NCBI RefSeq assembly: GCF_900091585.1
Contig: NZ_FMHT01000003.1
Span: 4,269,501-4,333,500, forward strand
Length of the DNA: 64,000 bases
Direction: 5' to 3'
Source of the DNA: Micromonospora nigra
GTDB lineage: Bacteria; Actinomycetota; Actinomycetes; Mycobacteriales; Micromonosporaceae
Shown: positions 38,322 to 46,416 of the stretch, one piece after another
How positions within the stretch are numbered: position 1 is the stretch's first letter
How the letters are laid out: the number at the start of each line of letters is the position of its first letter
The notes under the pieces: generated by a model
Database searches by the model: none
What the model was told of the DNA's origin: nothing
What the model saw: the letters and a program-made list of their open reading frames with translations, nothing else
Position numbers and translations under genes: made by a program

Positions 38322-39398
38322 TCACCGCCCCCCGCCGGCGCGGACGATCTCCTTCGCCGCGTCCCGGCGCACCGCGTCGTAGAACTCCCGGGCCCGTGCG
38401 GTGTCGGCGAAGACCACGCTTTCGGTGCCCACCCGCCCGGTGCCCTTCGTCGGGCTGGTCACGAAGAACAGGTCGCCGCTGCGCAGGTTGCGCAGCTCGG
38501 CGGCCAGGTCCAGCAGGGACAGCTCCCGGTCCACCGACACGGCGTCGGAGGTGGCCCGCAGGAACGAGTTGAGCCGGGCGGGGTTGGTCAGGATCCCGCC
38601 CGAGGTCGCCTCGTCGAGGATCGCCTTGATGACCTGCTGCTGGTGCCGGATGCGGGCGAAGTCGCCGTCGGTGAACTGCTTGCGCTGCCGCGAGTAGTCC
38701 AGCGCGGCTTCGCCGTCCATCCGCTGCCGGCCCTGCGGGAACGTGCGGAACGGCGGGTGGATGGAGGTGAACCGCTTCTCCGAGCTGACCTCGATGCCGC
38801 CCAGCGCGTCGATGATCTCCTTGAAGCCGCCGAAGTCGACCATCACCACGTGGTCGACGCGGACCCGGGTGAACTTCTCCACGGTCTGCACCATCAGCGG
38901 CACCCCGCCCCACGCGTACGCGGCGTTGATCTTCGCGTCCCGACCGCCGTGGTTGCCGTCCGTCGATCGGGGCACGGGCACCCAGGTGTCCCGGGGGATC
39001 GAGATGAGCTGCGCGCTGGAACGGTCCTTCGGCAGGTGGGCCAGGATGATGGTGTCGGTGCGCGAGCCGCCGGTGCCGTCCGGGTCACGGGAGTCGCTGC
39101 CCAGGATGAGGATGTTCGTCGCGCCCCGGGCGACCGGCTCCGCCTGCGGACGGTCCGCCTCCGGCACACCGTCGAAGGCGTCGACCCGCTCGATGTCGGA
39201 CTCGACGGACTTCAGGTAGAAGCCTGCGGCCACCATGCCGCCCACCCCCACCAGCGTCAGCGCCAGCAGGCCGAGCAGGGTGATCCGGCCCCACCGCCGA
39301 CGCCGCCGGGGAGCCGGGTGGCCGGCGTCCGGGGCGTCCGTCGGGTCGGACCCGGCCGACTCCGCGACGGGTGCGGAGGATTCCTCACGATCAGGCAT
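38322..39398 (-). CDS. LCP-family (LytR-CpsA-Psr) glycopolymer ligase
   Basis: This 358-residue membrane protein belongs to the enzymes that attach undecaprenyl-linked glycopolymers to peptidoglycan. A cytoplasmic Pro/Arg-rich tail precedes one helix (about residues 40-61). The LCP core shows LILGSDSRDP, RTDTIILAHL, SIPRDTWVP with the pyrophosphate-binding Arg, and YSRQRKQFTDGDFARIRHQQ. It is convergent with the WbaP-type gene, with 4 nt between the stops. It probably anchors the polymer made by the neighbouring genes to the wall. Confidence 0.93.
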   Translation of the reverse strand: MPDREESSAPVAESAGSDPTDAPDAGHPAPRRRRRWGRITLLGLLALTLVGVGGMVAAGFYLKSVESDIERVDAFDGVPEADRPQAEPVARGATNILILGSDSRDPDGTGGSRTDTIILAHLPKDRSSAQLISIPRDTWVPVPRSTDGNHGGRDAKINAAYAWGGVPLMVQTVEKFTRVRVDHVVMVDFGGFKEIIDALGGIEVSSEKRFTSIHPPFRTFPQGRQRMDGEAALDYSRQRKQFTDGDFARIRHQQQVIKAILDEATSGGILTNPARLNSFLRATSDAVSVDRELSLLDLAAELRNLRSGDLFFVTSPTKGTGRVGTESVVFADTARAREFYDAVRRDAAKEIVRAGGGR

Positions 39399-39513
39399 GC
39401 CGCGATGCTACTGAGCCGCGGTGCCGTCCACGTACCCTCCGCCGGGGGCGCTGCACCGGGGCATCGACGGTGGAAGTGCTGACCTGTTTCCCTTCACCTG
39501 GTACAACCTGTCC

Positions 39514-40347
39514 GTGGACGCAACGAAGCTTCGCCGGGCCGTCGCCCGTACCCCCCTCGCTCCCGTCGCCGCCTTCCCGAAGCGCCTCGCCCGGGTCGCC
39601 CGCCACGACGCCAAGGTGCTGCGCGTCTCGGCGCGCTGGCTGTTCACCTCCCGCGAGCACCACAACTACACCTACGAGCTGACGAAGCTCAGCCGCCAGC
39701 ACCTGGCCTGGTTCGTCGCCGTCGTCTGCGACCTGCCGGTCAAGCAGGTCCGCGGATACCTCGCCGAGATCGAGGCCGACGAGGCGCTGCGGCGGCACAT
39801 CGAGTCGGCCACCGCCGGCGCCGCCCGGCGCGGCCTGGCCGACAAGCGGGTCCGGTACGCGCGGCGGGTCGGCTGGTACGCGCTCGTGCGCGCCCGCAAG
39901 CCCGCGCACGTGGTGGAGACCGGCGTCGACAAGGGGCTGGGTAGCTGCGTGCTGGCCGCCGCCCTGCTGCGGAACGCCGCCGAGGGGCACCCGGGCCGGG
40001 TCACCTCGCTGGACATCAACCCGGAGGCCGGCTACCTGGCCCGCACCGCCCCCTGGTCGGAGGTGGTCGACCTGGTGGTCGGCGACAGCATCACCTCGAT
40101 CGCGGCGCTCGACCGGCCGGTGGACCTGTTCCTGCACGACAGCGACCACAGCCGCGCCCACGAGAAGCGCGAGTTCGAGGCGGTCGAGCCGAAACTGGCG
40201 CCCGGCGCGATCCTGCTGACCGACAACGTCACCACCACCAACGTGCTCGCCGACCACGCCGAGCGCACCGGCCGGCGGTTCCTCGCCTACCGGGAGACCC
40301 CCGCCAACCACTGGTACCCCGGCGACGGCATCGGCGTGGCATGGTGA
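39514..40347 (+). CDS. Class I SAM-dependent methyltransferase (Methyltransf_24 type)
   Basis: A 277-residue O-methyltransferase-like protein. The SAM-binding motif is VVETGVDKGLGSCVLAAAL, followed by VTSLDINPEAGYLA and VDLVVGDSITSI. The metal-binding-type motif is LFLHDSDHSRAHEKREFE, with LLTDNVTTTNVLADHAE after it. The frame is open upstream, but GTG 39514 lies 6 nt after TACAAC (39502-39507), the leaderless pattern, so I start there. It diverges from the LCP gene at the edge of the polysaccharide locus and may methylate a sugar of the polymer. A stand-alone role is equally possible. Confidence 0.8.
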   Translation: MDATKLRRAVARTPLAPVAAFPKRLARVARHDAKVLRVSARWLFTSREHHNYTYELTKLSRQHLAWFVAVVCDLPVKQVRGYLAEIEADEALRRHIESATAGAARRGLADKRVRYARRVGWYALVRARKPAHVVETGVDKGLGSCVLAAALLRNAAEGHPGRVTSLDINPEAGYLARTAPWSEVVDLVVGDSITSIAALDRPVDLFLHDSDHSRAHEKREFEAVEPKLAPGAILLTDNVTTTNVLADHAERTGRRFLAYRETPANHWYPGDGIGVAW

Positions 40348-40351
40348 CCGG

Positions 40352-41167
40352 ATGCGACTGAGCGCCGTCCACACGTACCCGGTCAAGGGTTGTCACCGGC
40401 TCGACCACGACGAGGCCGCGGTCGAGCCGTGGGGCCTGGCGGGGGACCGGCGGTGGATGATCGTCGACGACCGTGGGGTGGGCGTCACGCAGCGGGAGAC
40501 GACCGCGCTGGTGCGGCTGCGCGCCCACCCGTACCCCGGTGGGGTCCTGCTGCGCGCCGACGGCCGTCCCGATCTGGCGGTGGTCGAGCCGGCCGGCGTC
40601 GGCCCGGTCGCGGTGCGCACCTTCGCCAACCGCACGCTCACGGTGGACGCGCTGCCCGCCGGCCCGGCCGCCGACGACTGGCTGGCGGCGCTGCTCGGCG
40701 GCCCCGTCCGGCTGGTCTGGCTGGCCCGCCCGGCCAGGCACATCGAACCCGGCAGGCAGTACGACCCGGGCGACCGGGTCAGCTTCGCCGACGCCTATCC
40801 GCTGCTGCTGGCCAACACCGCGTCCCTGGCGGCGGTGGGCGACTGGCTGGTGGCGGCCGGCGAGGAGCCGGTGCCGATGACCCGGTTCCGGCCCAACCTG
40901 GTGGTCGAGGGCGCGCCCGCCTGGGCGGAGGACGACTGGGCGGGTCGGCCGCTGCGCGTCGGTGGGGTGCGGTTCCGTGCGGCCGGGCCGTGCGCCCGGT
41001 GCGTGGTCACCACCACCGACCAGGAGACCGGGGTACGCGGCCGGGAGCCGCTGCGAACCCTGGCCCGGCACCGGACCGTCGACCGGAAGCTCCTGTTCGG
41101 ACTGCACCTCGTCGCCGAGGAAGCCGGCACGGTCGCGGTCGGCGACCCGGTCGAGCTGGGCGGCTGA
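40352..41167 (+). CDS. MOSC-domain protein (mARC/YcbX-like)
   Basis: A 271-residue protein with an N-terminal MOSC beta-barrel (LSAVHTYPVKGCHRLDHDEA) and a C-terminal MOSC domain. The conserved Cys expected to bind molybdenum is in RAAGPCARCVVTTTD, and RFRPNLVVEG and RTLARHRTVDRKLLFG are typical. Such proteins reduce N-hydroxylated compounds with electrons from a partner. The ATG is 6 nt after CATGGT (40340-40345), a -10-like element overlapping the previous stop codon. No ferredoxin domain is fused and no molybdenum cofactor gene is adjacent. Confidence 0.85.
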   Translation: MRLSAVHTYPVKGCHRLDHDEAAVEPWGLAGDRRWMIVDDRGVGVTQRETTALVRLRAHPYPGGVLLRADGRPDLAVVEPAGVGPVAVRTFANRTLTVDALPAGPAADDWLAALLGGPVRLVWLARPARHIEPGRQYDPGDRVSFADAYPLLLANTASLAAVGDWLVAAGEEPVPMTRFRPNLVVEGAPAWAEDDWAGRPLRVGGVRFRAAGPCARCVVTTTDQETGVRGREPLRTLARHRTVDRKLLFGLHLVAEEAGTVAVGDPVELGG

Positions 41168-41241
41168 CCCGGGCGGCCGGCGTCCCGGCTCCCGCCCGGT
41201 CGGCTTGTCGACCAGAGCGCGGTAGGGCAGCATCTGGCGTC

Positions 41242-42315
41242 GTGATCGACGGTACCGCTCCCACGGAACACGTCCGCTCCGCCGCAGAACGGGGCCGGCG
41301 ACGTGCGCCCCGCTCCGGCCGGGGGCGCTGGCTGGTCGGCGGCGCGGTCGCCGCGCTGGCCACGGTGCTCGGGCTCACCCTCGCGCTGCGCTCCGGCGCC
41401 GCTCCCGCCTGTGCCGCCCCCGGGGCCGGGCGGAACCTGCCGTTGGTCGCCGCCCCCGGGGCCGGGCGGAACCTGCCGTTGGTCGCCGCCCCCGTGGCCG
41501 CGAAGGCCCCGCCGACCGCCGGGACGGTCGTTGAGGGCAAGGCAACCTTCTACGACTCGCGGGGCGCCGGCGGGAACTGCTCCTACCCGTCCGCACCCGC
41601 CGACCGGCTCTACGTCGCGCTCGGTCCCGACGAGTACGCGGCGGGTGCCGCCTGCGGCGGATACCTGACGGTGACCGGCCCGAAGGGCAGCGTCCGCGTC
41701 CTGGTGATGGACCAGTGCCCGGAGTGCGCGCCCGGCCACATCGACCTGTCGAAGGAGGCGTTCGCCCGGATCGCCGACCCGGTGCAGGGCATCGTGTCCG
41801 TCAGCTACCGGCTGCTCGCCGACCCGCCGCTGCGCGGCCCACTGGCCTTCCGGATCAAGGAGGGCGCGTCGCGGTACTGGTTCGCCGTGCTCGTCGCCGA
41901 CCACGGCAACCCGCTGCGGGCAGTGGAGGTGCGCCAGGGCGACCCGGGCGGGTGGCGTGCGGCGAACCGGGCCAGCTACAACTACTGGCTGATCGACGCG
42001 GGCGCCGGGCCGGGGCCCTACCAGATCCGGGTCACCGACACCCGGGGTCACCGGGTCACGGCCACCGGCATCCGGATGGCCCCCGGCCAGGTGCAGCGCG
42101 GCAGCGTCCGGATGTACGGCGCGGGCAGCGCGCCCGCCCCGTCCGCGAAGCCGTCGCGACCGCCGTCGGCGTCGGCCAGCCCGACGCCCCGGCCGAGCGT
42201 CCCGAGCGCCACCGCGACGCCGACACCGGCCGGCCCGGCGGGCACCACCCCGGCCGTCGCCGCGCCACCCGGCGAGCCGCCGGTGGCCGACGTGCCGGCG
42301 GAGCGCTGCGGCTGA
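41242..42315 (+). CDS. Expansin-like protein (DPBB plus C-terminal beta domain)
   Basis: A 357-residue secreted or membrane-tethered protein. One hydrophobic segment (about residues 31-50) acts as signal or anchor. It is followed by a perfect 12-residue duplication (GAGRNLPLVAAP twice). The double-psi beta-barrel reads EGKATFYDSRGAGGNCSYPS, ACGGYLTV, VLVMDQCPECAPGHIDLSKEAF, the pattern of bacterial expansins of the EXLX1 type with the key Asp in the HIDLS strand. A second beta domain (WFAVLVADHGNPL, ASYNYWLIDAGAGPGPY) matches the expansin CBM63-like part. A Pro/Ser/Thr tail ends it. It would loosen cellulose or wall polymers without hydrolysis and complements the GH12 and GH10 enzymes in the window. 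Confidence 0.82.
   Translation: MIDGTAPTEHVRSAAERGRRRAPRSGRGRWLVGGAVAALATVLGLTLALRSGAAPACAAPGAGRNLPLVAAPGAGRNLPLVAAPVAAKAPPTAGTVVEGKATFYDSRGAGGNCSYPSAPADRLYVALGPDEYAAGAACGGYLTVTGPKGSVRVLVMDQCPECAPGHIDLSKEAFARIADPVQGIVSVSYRLLADPPLRGPLAFRIKEGASRYWFAVLVADHGNPLRAVEVRQGDPGGWRAANRASYNYWLIDAGAGPGPYQIRVTDTRGHRVTATGIRMAPGQVQRGSVRMYGAGSAPAPSAKPSRPPSASASPTPRPSVPSATATPTPAGPAGTTPAVAAPPGEPPVADVPAERCG
41416..41487 (+). repeat. Perfect 36-bp tandem duplication in the expansin-like gene
   Basis: Units 41416-41451 and 41452-41487 are identical at all 36 positions, including every third base. A third unit starts at 41488 but diverges after six bases. Identity at silent positions points to a recent duplication. 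It lengthens the linker between signal and barrel by 12 residues. Confidence 0.85.
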
Positions 42316-42337
42316 CCGCCCGGCGCACCACTGTGGC

Positions 42338-42356
42338 TGACCGCCCGGCGCGGTCA
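42338..42356. terminator. Hairpin between the expansin-like and GNAT genes
   Basis: TGACCGC (42338-42344) and GCGGTCA (42350-42356) pair around CCGGC. The TGA of the left arm repeats the end of the expansin-like gene (GGCTGACCGCCCGGCGC occurs twice, about 26 nt apart), and the TCA of the right arm is the GNAT stop codon. It probably serves both convergent genes. Confidence 0.55.
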
Positions 42357-42899
42357 GACCGGGCGGCCCGCCGGCTCGGCCCCGGTGAGGTCGAGCCACA
42401 TGAACACCTCGTCGCGGTCGTCGCCGGTGGCGACCCGCAGCGCGCCGGGCAGCCGGCCGACCTCCCGGTAGCCGAGCCGCCGGTAGAAGGTGTCCAGGCC
42501 CAGCCCGTCGCGCACGGTCACCTGCAACGCCGTCAGTCCCAGTTCGCGGCCGAGCCGTTCGGCCTCGCGCATCAGCGTCACGCCGTGCCCGTGCCCCTGG
42601 GCGTCCGGGTGGACCATCACCCGGGTCAGGACCCGGTAGTGGGCCTTCAGGTGGAAGCGGTTGTCGGTGAGGACCGCCATGGCGACGGGGCGGTCACCGG
42701 CGTACCCGATCAGCAGTCGGTCGGTGCCGGCGGCGACGCCTGCCAGGGTCGGGTCGGCGATGGTCCGCACCTCGGCGGCGGTCACCGGCGCGACGAAACC
42801 CACGGCACCGCCGGCGTTGGTCACGTCGACCCAGAGCGCGACGATCCGGTCGCGTAGGTCGGGGGTCAGGTCGGGGTCGAGGACGAGGCGCAGGCTCAC
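42354..42899 (-). CDS. GNAT-family N-acetyltransferase
   Basis: This 181-residue acyltransferase of the GCN5-related fold carries VLTRVMVHPDAQGHGHGVTL, the acetyl-CoA pyrophosphate motif (Q/RxxGxG/A as QGHGHG), and LQVTVRDGLGLDTFYRRLGY, the C-terminal GNAT strand-helix. The substrate is unknown. The frame runs back into the tRNA-Leu gene, so the upstream part is not protein. GTG 42899 is 6 nt after CAGGAT (42911-42906) and begins a sensible N-terminus, MSLRLVLDPDL. Confidence 0.85.
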   Translation of the reverse strand: MSLRLVLDPDLTPDLRDRIVALWVDVTNAGGAVGFVAPVTAAEVRTIADPTLAGVAAGTDRLLIGYAGDRPVAMAVLTDNRFHLKAHYRVLTRVMVHPDAQGHGHGVTLMREAERLGRELGLTALQVTVRDGLGLDTFYRRLGYREVGRLPGALRVATGDDRDEVFMWLDLTGAEPAGRPV

Positions 42900-42966
42900 G
42901 TCGTCATCCTGACCGAACGGCCCGGGACCGGGCTCGCGATGGTGACGCGCCCGACAGGCTGCCGAG

Positions 42967-43049
42967 TGCGGGAGGGGGGATTCGAACCCCCACGTCCTTT
43001 CGGACAATAGGACCTAAACCTACCGCGGCTGCCGTTACGCCACTCCCGC
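42967..43049 (-). tRNA. tRNA-Leu (anticodon TAG)
   Basis: An 83-nt tRNA gene on the minus strand. The acceptor 5' arm GCGGGAG (43049-43043) pairs with CTCCCGC (42974-42968), with A at 42967 as discriminator. The anticodon loop TTTAGGT gives TAG, reading CUA. A long variable arm (GTCCGAAAGGAC), the class II feature of leucine tRNAs, and the T-loop GGTTCGAATCC are present. CCA is not encoded. Confidence 0.95.
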
Positions 43050-43085
43050 CGACCCAGAGAGTCTAGAGGCTCGGGGAGCCGGGGG

Positions 43086-43562
43086 TCAGTCCAGGCCGAG
43101 GTCGCGACGCAGCTTGGCGACGTGGCCGGTGGCCTTGACGTTGTAGAGCGCCCGTTCGACCTTGCCGTCGGCGTCGATGACGAAGGTCGAGCGGATCACG
43201 CCGGTCACGGTACGGCCGTACATCTGCTTCTCGCCGTACGCGCCGTAGGCGGTGAGCACCGCCTTGTCGACATCGGACACCAGCGGAAAGGTGATCGCGT
43301 CGCGGGCGCGGAACTTCGCCAGCTTCTCCGGCTTGTCGGGGGAGATGCCGACCACCTCGAAGCCGGCGGCCTGGAGCGAGGCGAGCGAGTCGCGGAAGTC
43401 GCAGGCCTGCTTGGTGCAGCCGGGGGTCATGGCGGCCGGGTAGGCGTACAGGATGACCCGACGGCCGCGCAGGTCGGCCAGCGTGAGCGTGTCACCGGTG
43501 TCGGTGGGCAGGCTGAACTCGGGCGCGGGGTCACCGGGGGTGAGGCGGTCGGGCGCGGTCAT
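43086..43562 (-). CDS. bcp: Peroxiredoxin, Bcp/PrxQ type
   Basis: A 158-residue thiol peroxidase that reduces H2O2 and organic peroxides with thioredoxin. The peroxidatic Cys lies in AMTPGCTKQACDFRD (about residue 49), with the resolving Cys five residues later (TKQAC), the PrxQ arrangement. GDPAPEFSLPTDTG and VVGISPDKPEKLAKF are family landmarks. The usual Lys of YPKAxTPGCT is replaced (YPAAMTPGCT). It is monocistronic, opposite the ECF transporter genes. Confidence 0.94.
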   Translation of the reverse strand: MTAPDRLTPGDPAPEFSLPTDTGDTLTLADLRGRRVILYAYPAAMTPGCTKQACDFRDSLASLQAAGFEVVGISPDKPEKLAKFRARDAITFPLVSDVDKAVLTAYGAYGEKQMYGRTVTGVIRSTFVIDADGKVERALYNVKATGHVAKLRRDLGLD

Positions 43563-43699
43563 GGCCCGACCATACCGCCGCCCACGTGTCGCCCGCCGCA
43601 GGCGGTACGGGCCCGCGGCCCGCCGCAGGTGTCACCGGTCGTGTCGCCCACCGCGAACGGCACCCGCCTCGCTGCGGGGGCGAGATCATGCTCCTGGCC

Positions 43700-43747
43700 T
43701 GTTGCCAACTATTGGCAACAGCATCGAGTGAGAAATAGGCTGACGCG
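43700..43747 (+). promoter_or_regulatory. Palindromic operator and promoter of the cobalt/nickel ECF operon
   Basis: TGTTGCCA (43700-43707) and TGGCAACA (43713-43720) are perfect 8-base inverted arms separated by ACTAT. TGGCAA (43713-43718) can serve as the -35 box of a promoter whose -10 is TAGGCT (43736-43741), at exactly 17 nt spacing. The operator therefore covers the -35 box and a bound repressor would block the operon. The layout TTGCCA-N5-TGGCAA resembles the TTGCAA-N5-TTGCAA boxes of the nickel regulator Nur (Fur family). No cobalamin riboswitch is seen in the 238-nt gap. Confidence 0.7.
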
Positions 43748-43800
43748 GCCGGCGTGGACGAGCCCGCCGGCGCGTGGGAGGTCGCGTGGAAACCCTGGCG

Positions 43801-44502
43801 ATGCACATCTCGAACGGGATCATCGACGGTCCCGTCGCCGCGGCCTTCGCGGTCCTCGCGCTGGCCGCGACGGCCTACTGCGTCCGACGCGGCCGGCAGG
43901 ACCTCGACGACCGGCTGGCCCCCATGGCGGGCCTGGTCGCCGCCTTCATCTTCGCCGTGCAGATGCTCAACTTCCCGATCTTCACCGCCGGGGTGAGCGG
44001 TCACCTGCTCGGCGGCGCGCTCGCCGCCATCCTGGTCGGCCCCTGGGTGGGCGCGCTCTGCGTGGCGGTCGTGCTGGTCGTGCAGGCGCTGGTCTTCGGC
44101 GACGGCGGGGTGGCGATGCTCGGCCTCAACATCACCAACATGGCGGTACTCGGCACCGCCGCGGCGTACCTGCTGATCGCCCTGCTGCTGCGGGTGCTGC
44201 CGCGCACCCCGGCGGGCCTGGCCGTCACCGCGTTCGTCTCCGCTCTGGCCAGCGTGCTGGTCGCGGCCATGGGCTTCGTCGTGCAGTACCAGCTCGGCGG
44301 CACGGCCGACCTCGGCGGCAACCTGGCCGGCCTGGCCGGCACCATGGCCGTCTCGCACCTGCTCATCGGCATCGGCGAGGGTCTGATCACCGCCACCACC
44401 GTGGTCACCGTCGCCAAGGTCCGCCCGGACCTCGTCTACGCGCTGCGTGCCCTGAAGCCGGCCACACCGGCGCCCGTCCCGGTTGTCGGAGGTGCCCGGT
44501 GA
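43801..44502 (+). CDS. cbiM: Cobalt/nickel ECF transporter substrate-specific component
   Basis: A 233-residue membrane protein of the CbiM/NikM family, the part that binds Co2+ or Ni2+. In this family the mature protein must begin Met-His because the N-terminal amine and His2 hold the metal; here MHISNGIIDGP matches, so ATG 43801 marks the functional N-terminus. A GTG at 43789, 4 nt after GGAGG, could be the actual initiation codon with the first four residues later removed. About six helices follow (AAFIFAVQMLNFPI, GHLLGGALAAILVGPW). It overlaps the next gene by 4 bases and heads a four-gene operon. Confidence 0.92.
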   Translation: MHISNGIIDGPVAAAFAVLALAATAYCVRRGRQDLDDRLAPMAGLVAAFIFAVQMLNFPIFTAGVSGHLLGGALAAILVGPWVGALCVAVVLVVQALVFGDGGVAMLGLNITNMAVLGTAAAYLLIALLLRVLPRTPAGLAVTAFVSALASVLVAAMGFVVQYQLGGTADLGGNLAGLAGTMAVSHLLIGIGEGLITATTVVTVAKVRPDLVYALRALKPATPAPVPVVGGAR

Positions 44503-44888
44503 GGAAGCGTTCCTGGGGTTTCGTGCTCGGCGGCCTGCTGGTCGCGCTGCTGCTGGCCGGCGTGGTCAGCAACTTCGCCTCCTCACACCCCGACGGGCTG
44601 GACTCGTCGCTGCGGGAGGGCTGCACCTTCGACGCCGACGACACCATCACCGGCGGCAGTTGCCCGGCGCAGCAGGAGAAGGAGCACGAGATCGGCGGCC
44701 CGCTGGCCGACTACGGGGTGGCCGGCGTCGACAACGACTTCCTGTCCACCGCGCTGTCCGGGGTGCTGGGTGTCCTGCTCACCTTCGCCGTGGCCGGCGG
44801 CGCTTTCTGGCTGGTGCGCCGTCGGGACACCCCGGCGGAGGCCGGCCCCGCCGAGCGGGACGACGTCCGCGCCGGGACCGGGAGCTAG
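44499..44888 (+). CDS. PDGLE-domain protein (CbiN/NikN-like)
   Basis: A 129-residue protein with one helix at each end (WGFVLGGLLVALLLAGVVSN and GVLGVLLTFAVAGGAFWLV) and an outer loop between. The loop begins SSHPDGLDSSL, the PDGLE signature of the small subunit that loads metal into CbiM. It also contains two cysteines (GCTFDADD, GGSCPAQQ). The GTG start overlaps the cbiM stop and follows CGGAGG. It is co-translated with CbiM and probably helps metal insertion. Confidence 0.9.
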   Translation: MRKRSWGFVLGGLLVALLLAGVVSNFASSHPDGLDSSLREGCTFDADDTITGGSCPAQQEKEHEIGGPLADYGVAGVDNDFLSTALSGVLGVLLTFAVAGGAFWLVRRRDTPAEAGPAERDDVRAGTGS

Positions 44889-44897
44889 GGGTACGCA

Positions 44898-45668
44898 GTG
44901 GGGGCCGGCCACGCGCACGTGCTGTACCGGGAGTCCGACTCCCCGGTGCACCGGCTCCCGCCCGAGGTCAAGATCACGGCGATGGTGGTGTTCACCGTCG
45001 CCGTGGTCGCCACCCCCCGCGAGGCGTTCTGGGCCTTCGGCGCGTACGCCCTGCTGGTCGCCTGCGTCGCGGCGCTGGCCCGGGTGCGGCCCGGGTGGCT
45101 GCTGACCCGTACGGCGATCGAGCTGCCGTTCGTGCTGTTCGCGTTCGCACTGCCGTTCGTCGCGACGGGGCAGCGGGTCGAGGTGCTCGGCGTGGGCCTG
45201 TCCGTCGAGGGCCTGTACGGCGCCTGGAACATCGTCGCCAAGGGAACCTTCGGGGTCTGGGCGTCACTGCTGCTGGCCGCGACGACCACCACCAGGGACC
45301 TGGTCGTCGGGCTGGACCGGCTGCGCTGCCCGCAGATCCTCACCCAGATCGCCACATTCATGCTGCGTTACCTCGACGTGCTGATCGGCGAGACCCGTCG
45401 GATGCGGGTGGCCCGGATCTCCCGGGGCGACGACCCGCGGTTCCTGTGGCAACTGCGCGGCTTCGCGGCGGGCGTCGGCGCGCTGTTCCTGCGGGCCTTC
45501 GAACGCGGCGAGCGGGTCTACCTGGCGATGCTCGCCCGCGGCTACACCGGCCGGATGCCGGCGGTGTGGCAGGGCGCGGGCGCGGCCACCGCCGGGCAGT
45601 GGCTGGCCGGGGCCACCGTCCCTGCCCTGGCCGGCACCGTCGCCGCCGCCGCGCTCGTCCTGACATGA
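44898..45668 (+). CDS. cbiQ: ECF transporter transmembrane coupling protein
   Basis: A 256-residue EcfT-type membrane protein that links the ATPase to the metal-binding subunit. The two short coupling motifs contacting the ATPase are visible as RMRVARISRG and LAMLARGYTG. The N-terminus HRLPPEVKITAMVVF is typical. It has four to five helices. The GTG start lies 9 nt after the previous gene, with a GGAG at that stop. It overlaps no gene but is clearly in the operon. Confidence 0.93.
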   Translation: MGAGHAHVLYRESDSPVHRLPPEVKITAMVVFTVAVVATPREAFWAFGAYALLVACVAALARVRPGWLLTRTAIELPFVLFAFALPFVATGQRVEVLGVGLSVEGLYGAWNIVAKGTFGVWASLLLAATTTTRDLVVGLDRLRCPQILTQIATFMLRYLDVLIGETRRMRVARISRGDDPRFLWQLRGFAAGVGALFLRAFERGERVYLAMLARGYTGRMPAVWQGAGAATAGQWLAGATVPALAGTVAAAALVLT

Positions 45669-45675
45669 TCGGTAC

Positions 45676-46416
45676 GTGCAGCCCGCCTCTCTCGACCTCC
45701 GCGGCATTCGGTACGCGTACCCGGACGGGCACGTGGCCCTGCACGGGGTCGACCTGACGGTCGGGCGCGGCGAGCGGGTTGCCCTGCTCGGGCCCAACGG
45801 CGCGGGCAAGACCACCCTGGTGCTTCATCTCAACGGCATCCTCACCCCCGCCGAGGGGAGCGTTACCGTCGGCGGTCTCACGGTGCGCCCGGACCGACCG
45901 ACCCTGGCCGAGATCCGCCGCCGGGTGGGCATCGTCTTCCAGGACCCGGACGACCAGCTCTTCTTGCCCACCGTCGCCGAGGACGTGGCGTTCGGGCCGG
46001 CGAACCTGGGGCTGCGTGGGGCGGAACTGGCCGTCCGGGTCGACGAGGCCCTGGCGGCGGTGGGCATGTCGGAGCACCGGGGCCGGGCGCCGCACCACCT
46101 GTCGTTCGGCCAGCGGCGGCGGGTGGCGGTGGCCACCGTCCTTGCCATGCATCCGGAGATCCTGGTGCTCGACGAGCCGTCGTCCAACCTCGACCCGGCC
46201 GCCCGGCGGGAGCTGGCGGAGATCCTGCGCGGCCTGCCGGTGACGCTGCTGATGGTCACCCACGACCTGCCGTACGCCCTGGAGCTGTGCGACCGCTCGG
46301 TCATCCTCGACGCCGGCCGGATCGTCGCCGACGCCCCCACCCGGACCCTGCTGGCCGACGAGCCGCTGCTGTCGCGCCACCGCCTGGAACTTCCCTACGG
46401 CTTCACCCCCCGCTGA
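45676..46416 (+). CDS. cbiO: ECF transporter ATPase
   Basis: A 246-residue ABC ATPase that powers metal uptake. Walker A is LLGPNGAGKTTL (about residues 35-46), the Q-loop FQDPDDQLF is diagnostic of CbiO/EcfA, the signature is LSFGQRRRVAVA (Phe replaces Gly in LSGGQ), Walker B is ILVLDEPSSNLD and the H-loop VTHDLP. Only one ATPase gene is present, so it likely works as a homodimer. GTG 45676 lies 6 nt after CATGAT (45664-45669), hinting at a second, internal leaderless promoter. Its end overlaps the convergent membrane-protein gene by 14 bases. Confidence 0.95.
   Translation: MQPASLDLRGIRYAYPDGHVALHGVDLTVGRGERVALLGPNGAGKTTLVLHLNGILTPAEGSVTVGGLTVRPDRPTLAEIRRRVGIVFQDPDDQLFLPTVAEDVAFGPANLGLRGAELAVRVDEALAAVGMSEHRGRAPHHLSFGQRRRVAVATVLAMHPEILVLDEPSSNLDPAARRELAEILRGLPVTLLMVTHDLPYALELCDRSVILDAGRIVADAPTRTLLADEPLLSRHRLELPYGFTPR

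Noticed and set aside
42900..43007. N-terminal extension of the GNAT protein reading SERTWGFESPLPHSA
   Set aside because: This is tRNA-Leu sequence read as protein; the real start is GTG 42899.
43563..43800. Cobalamin riboswitch before cbiM
   Set aside because: No B12-box-like sequence or conserved core was seen; the gap instead has a palindromic operator.
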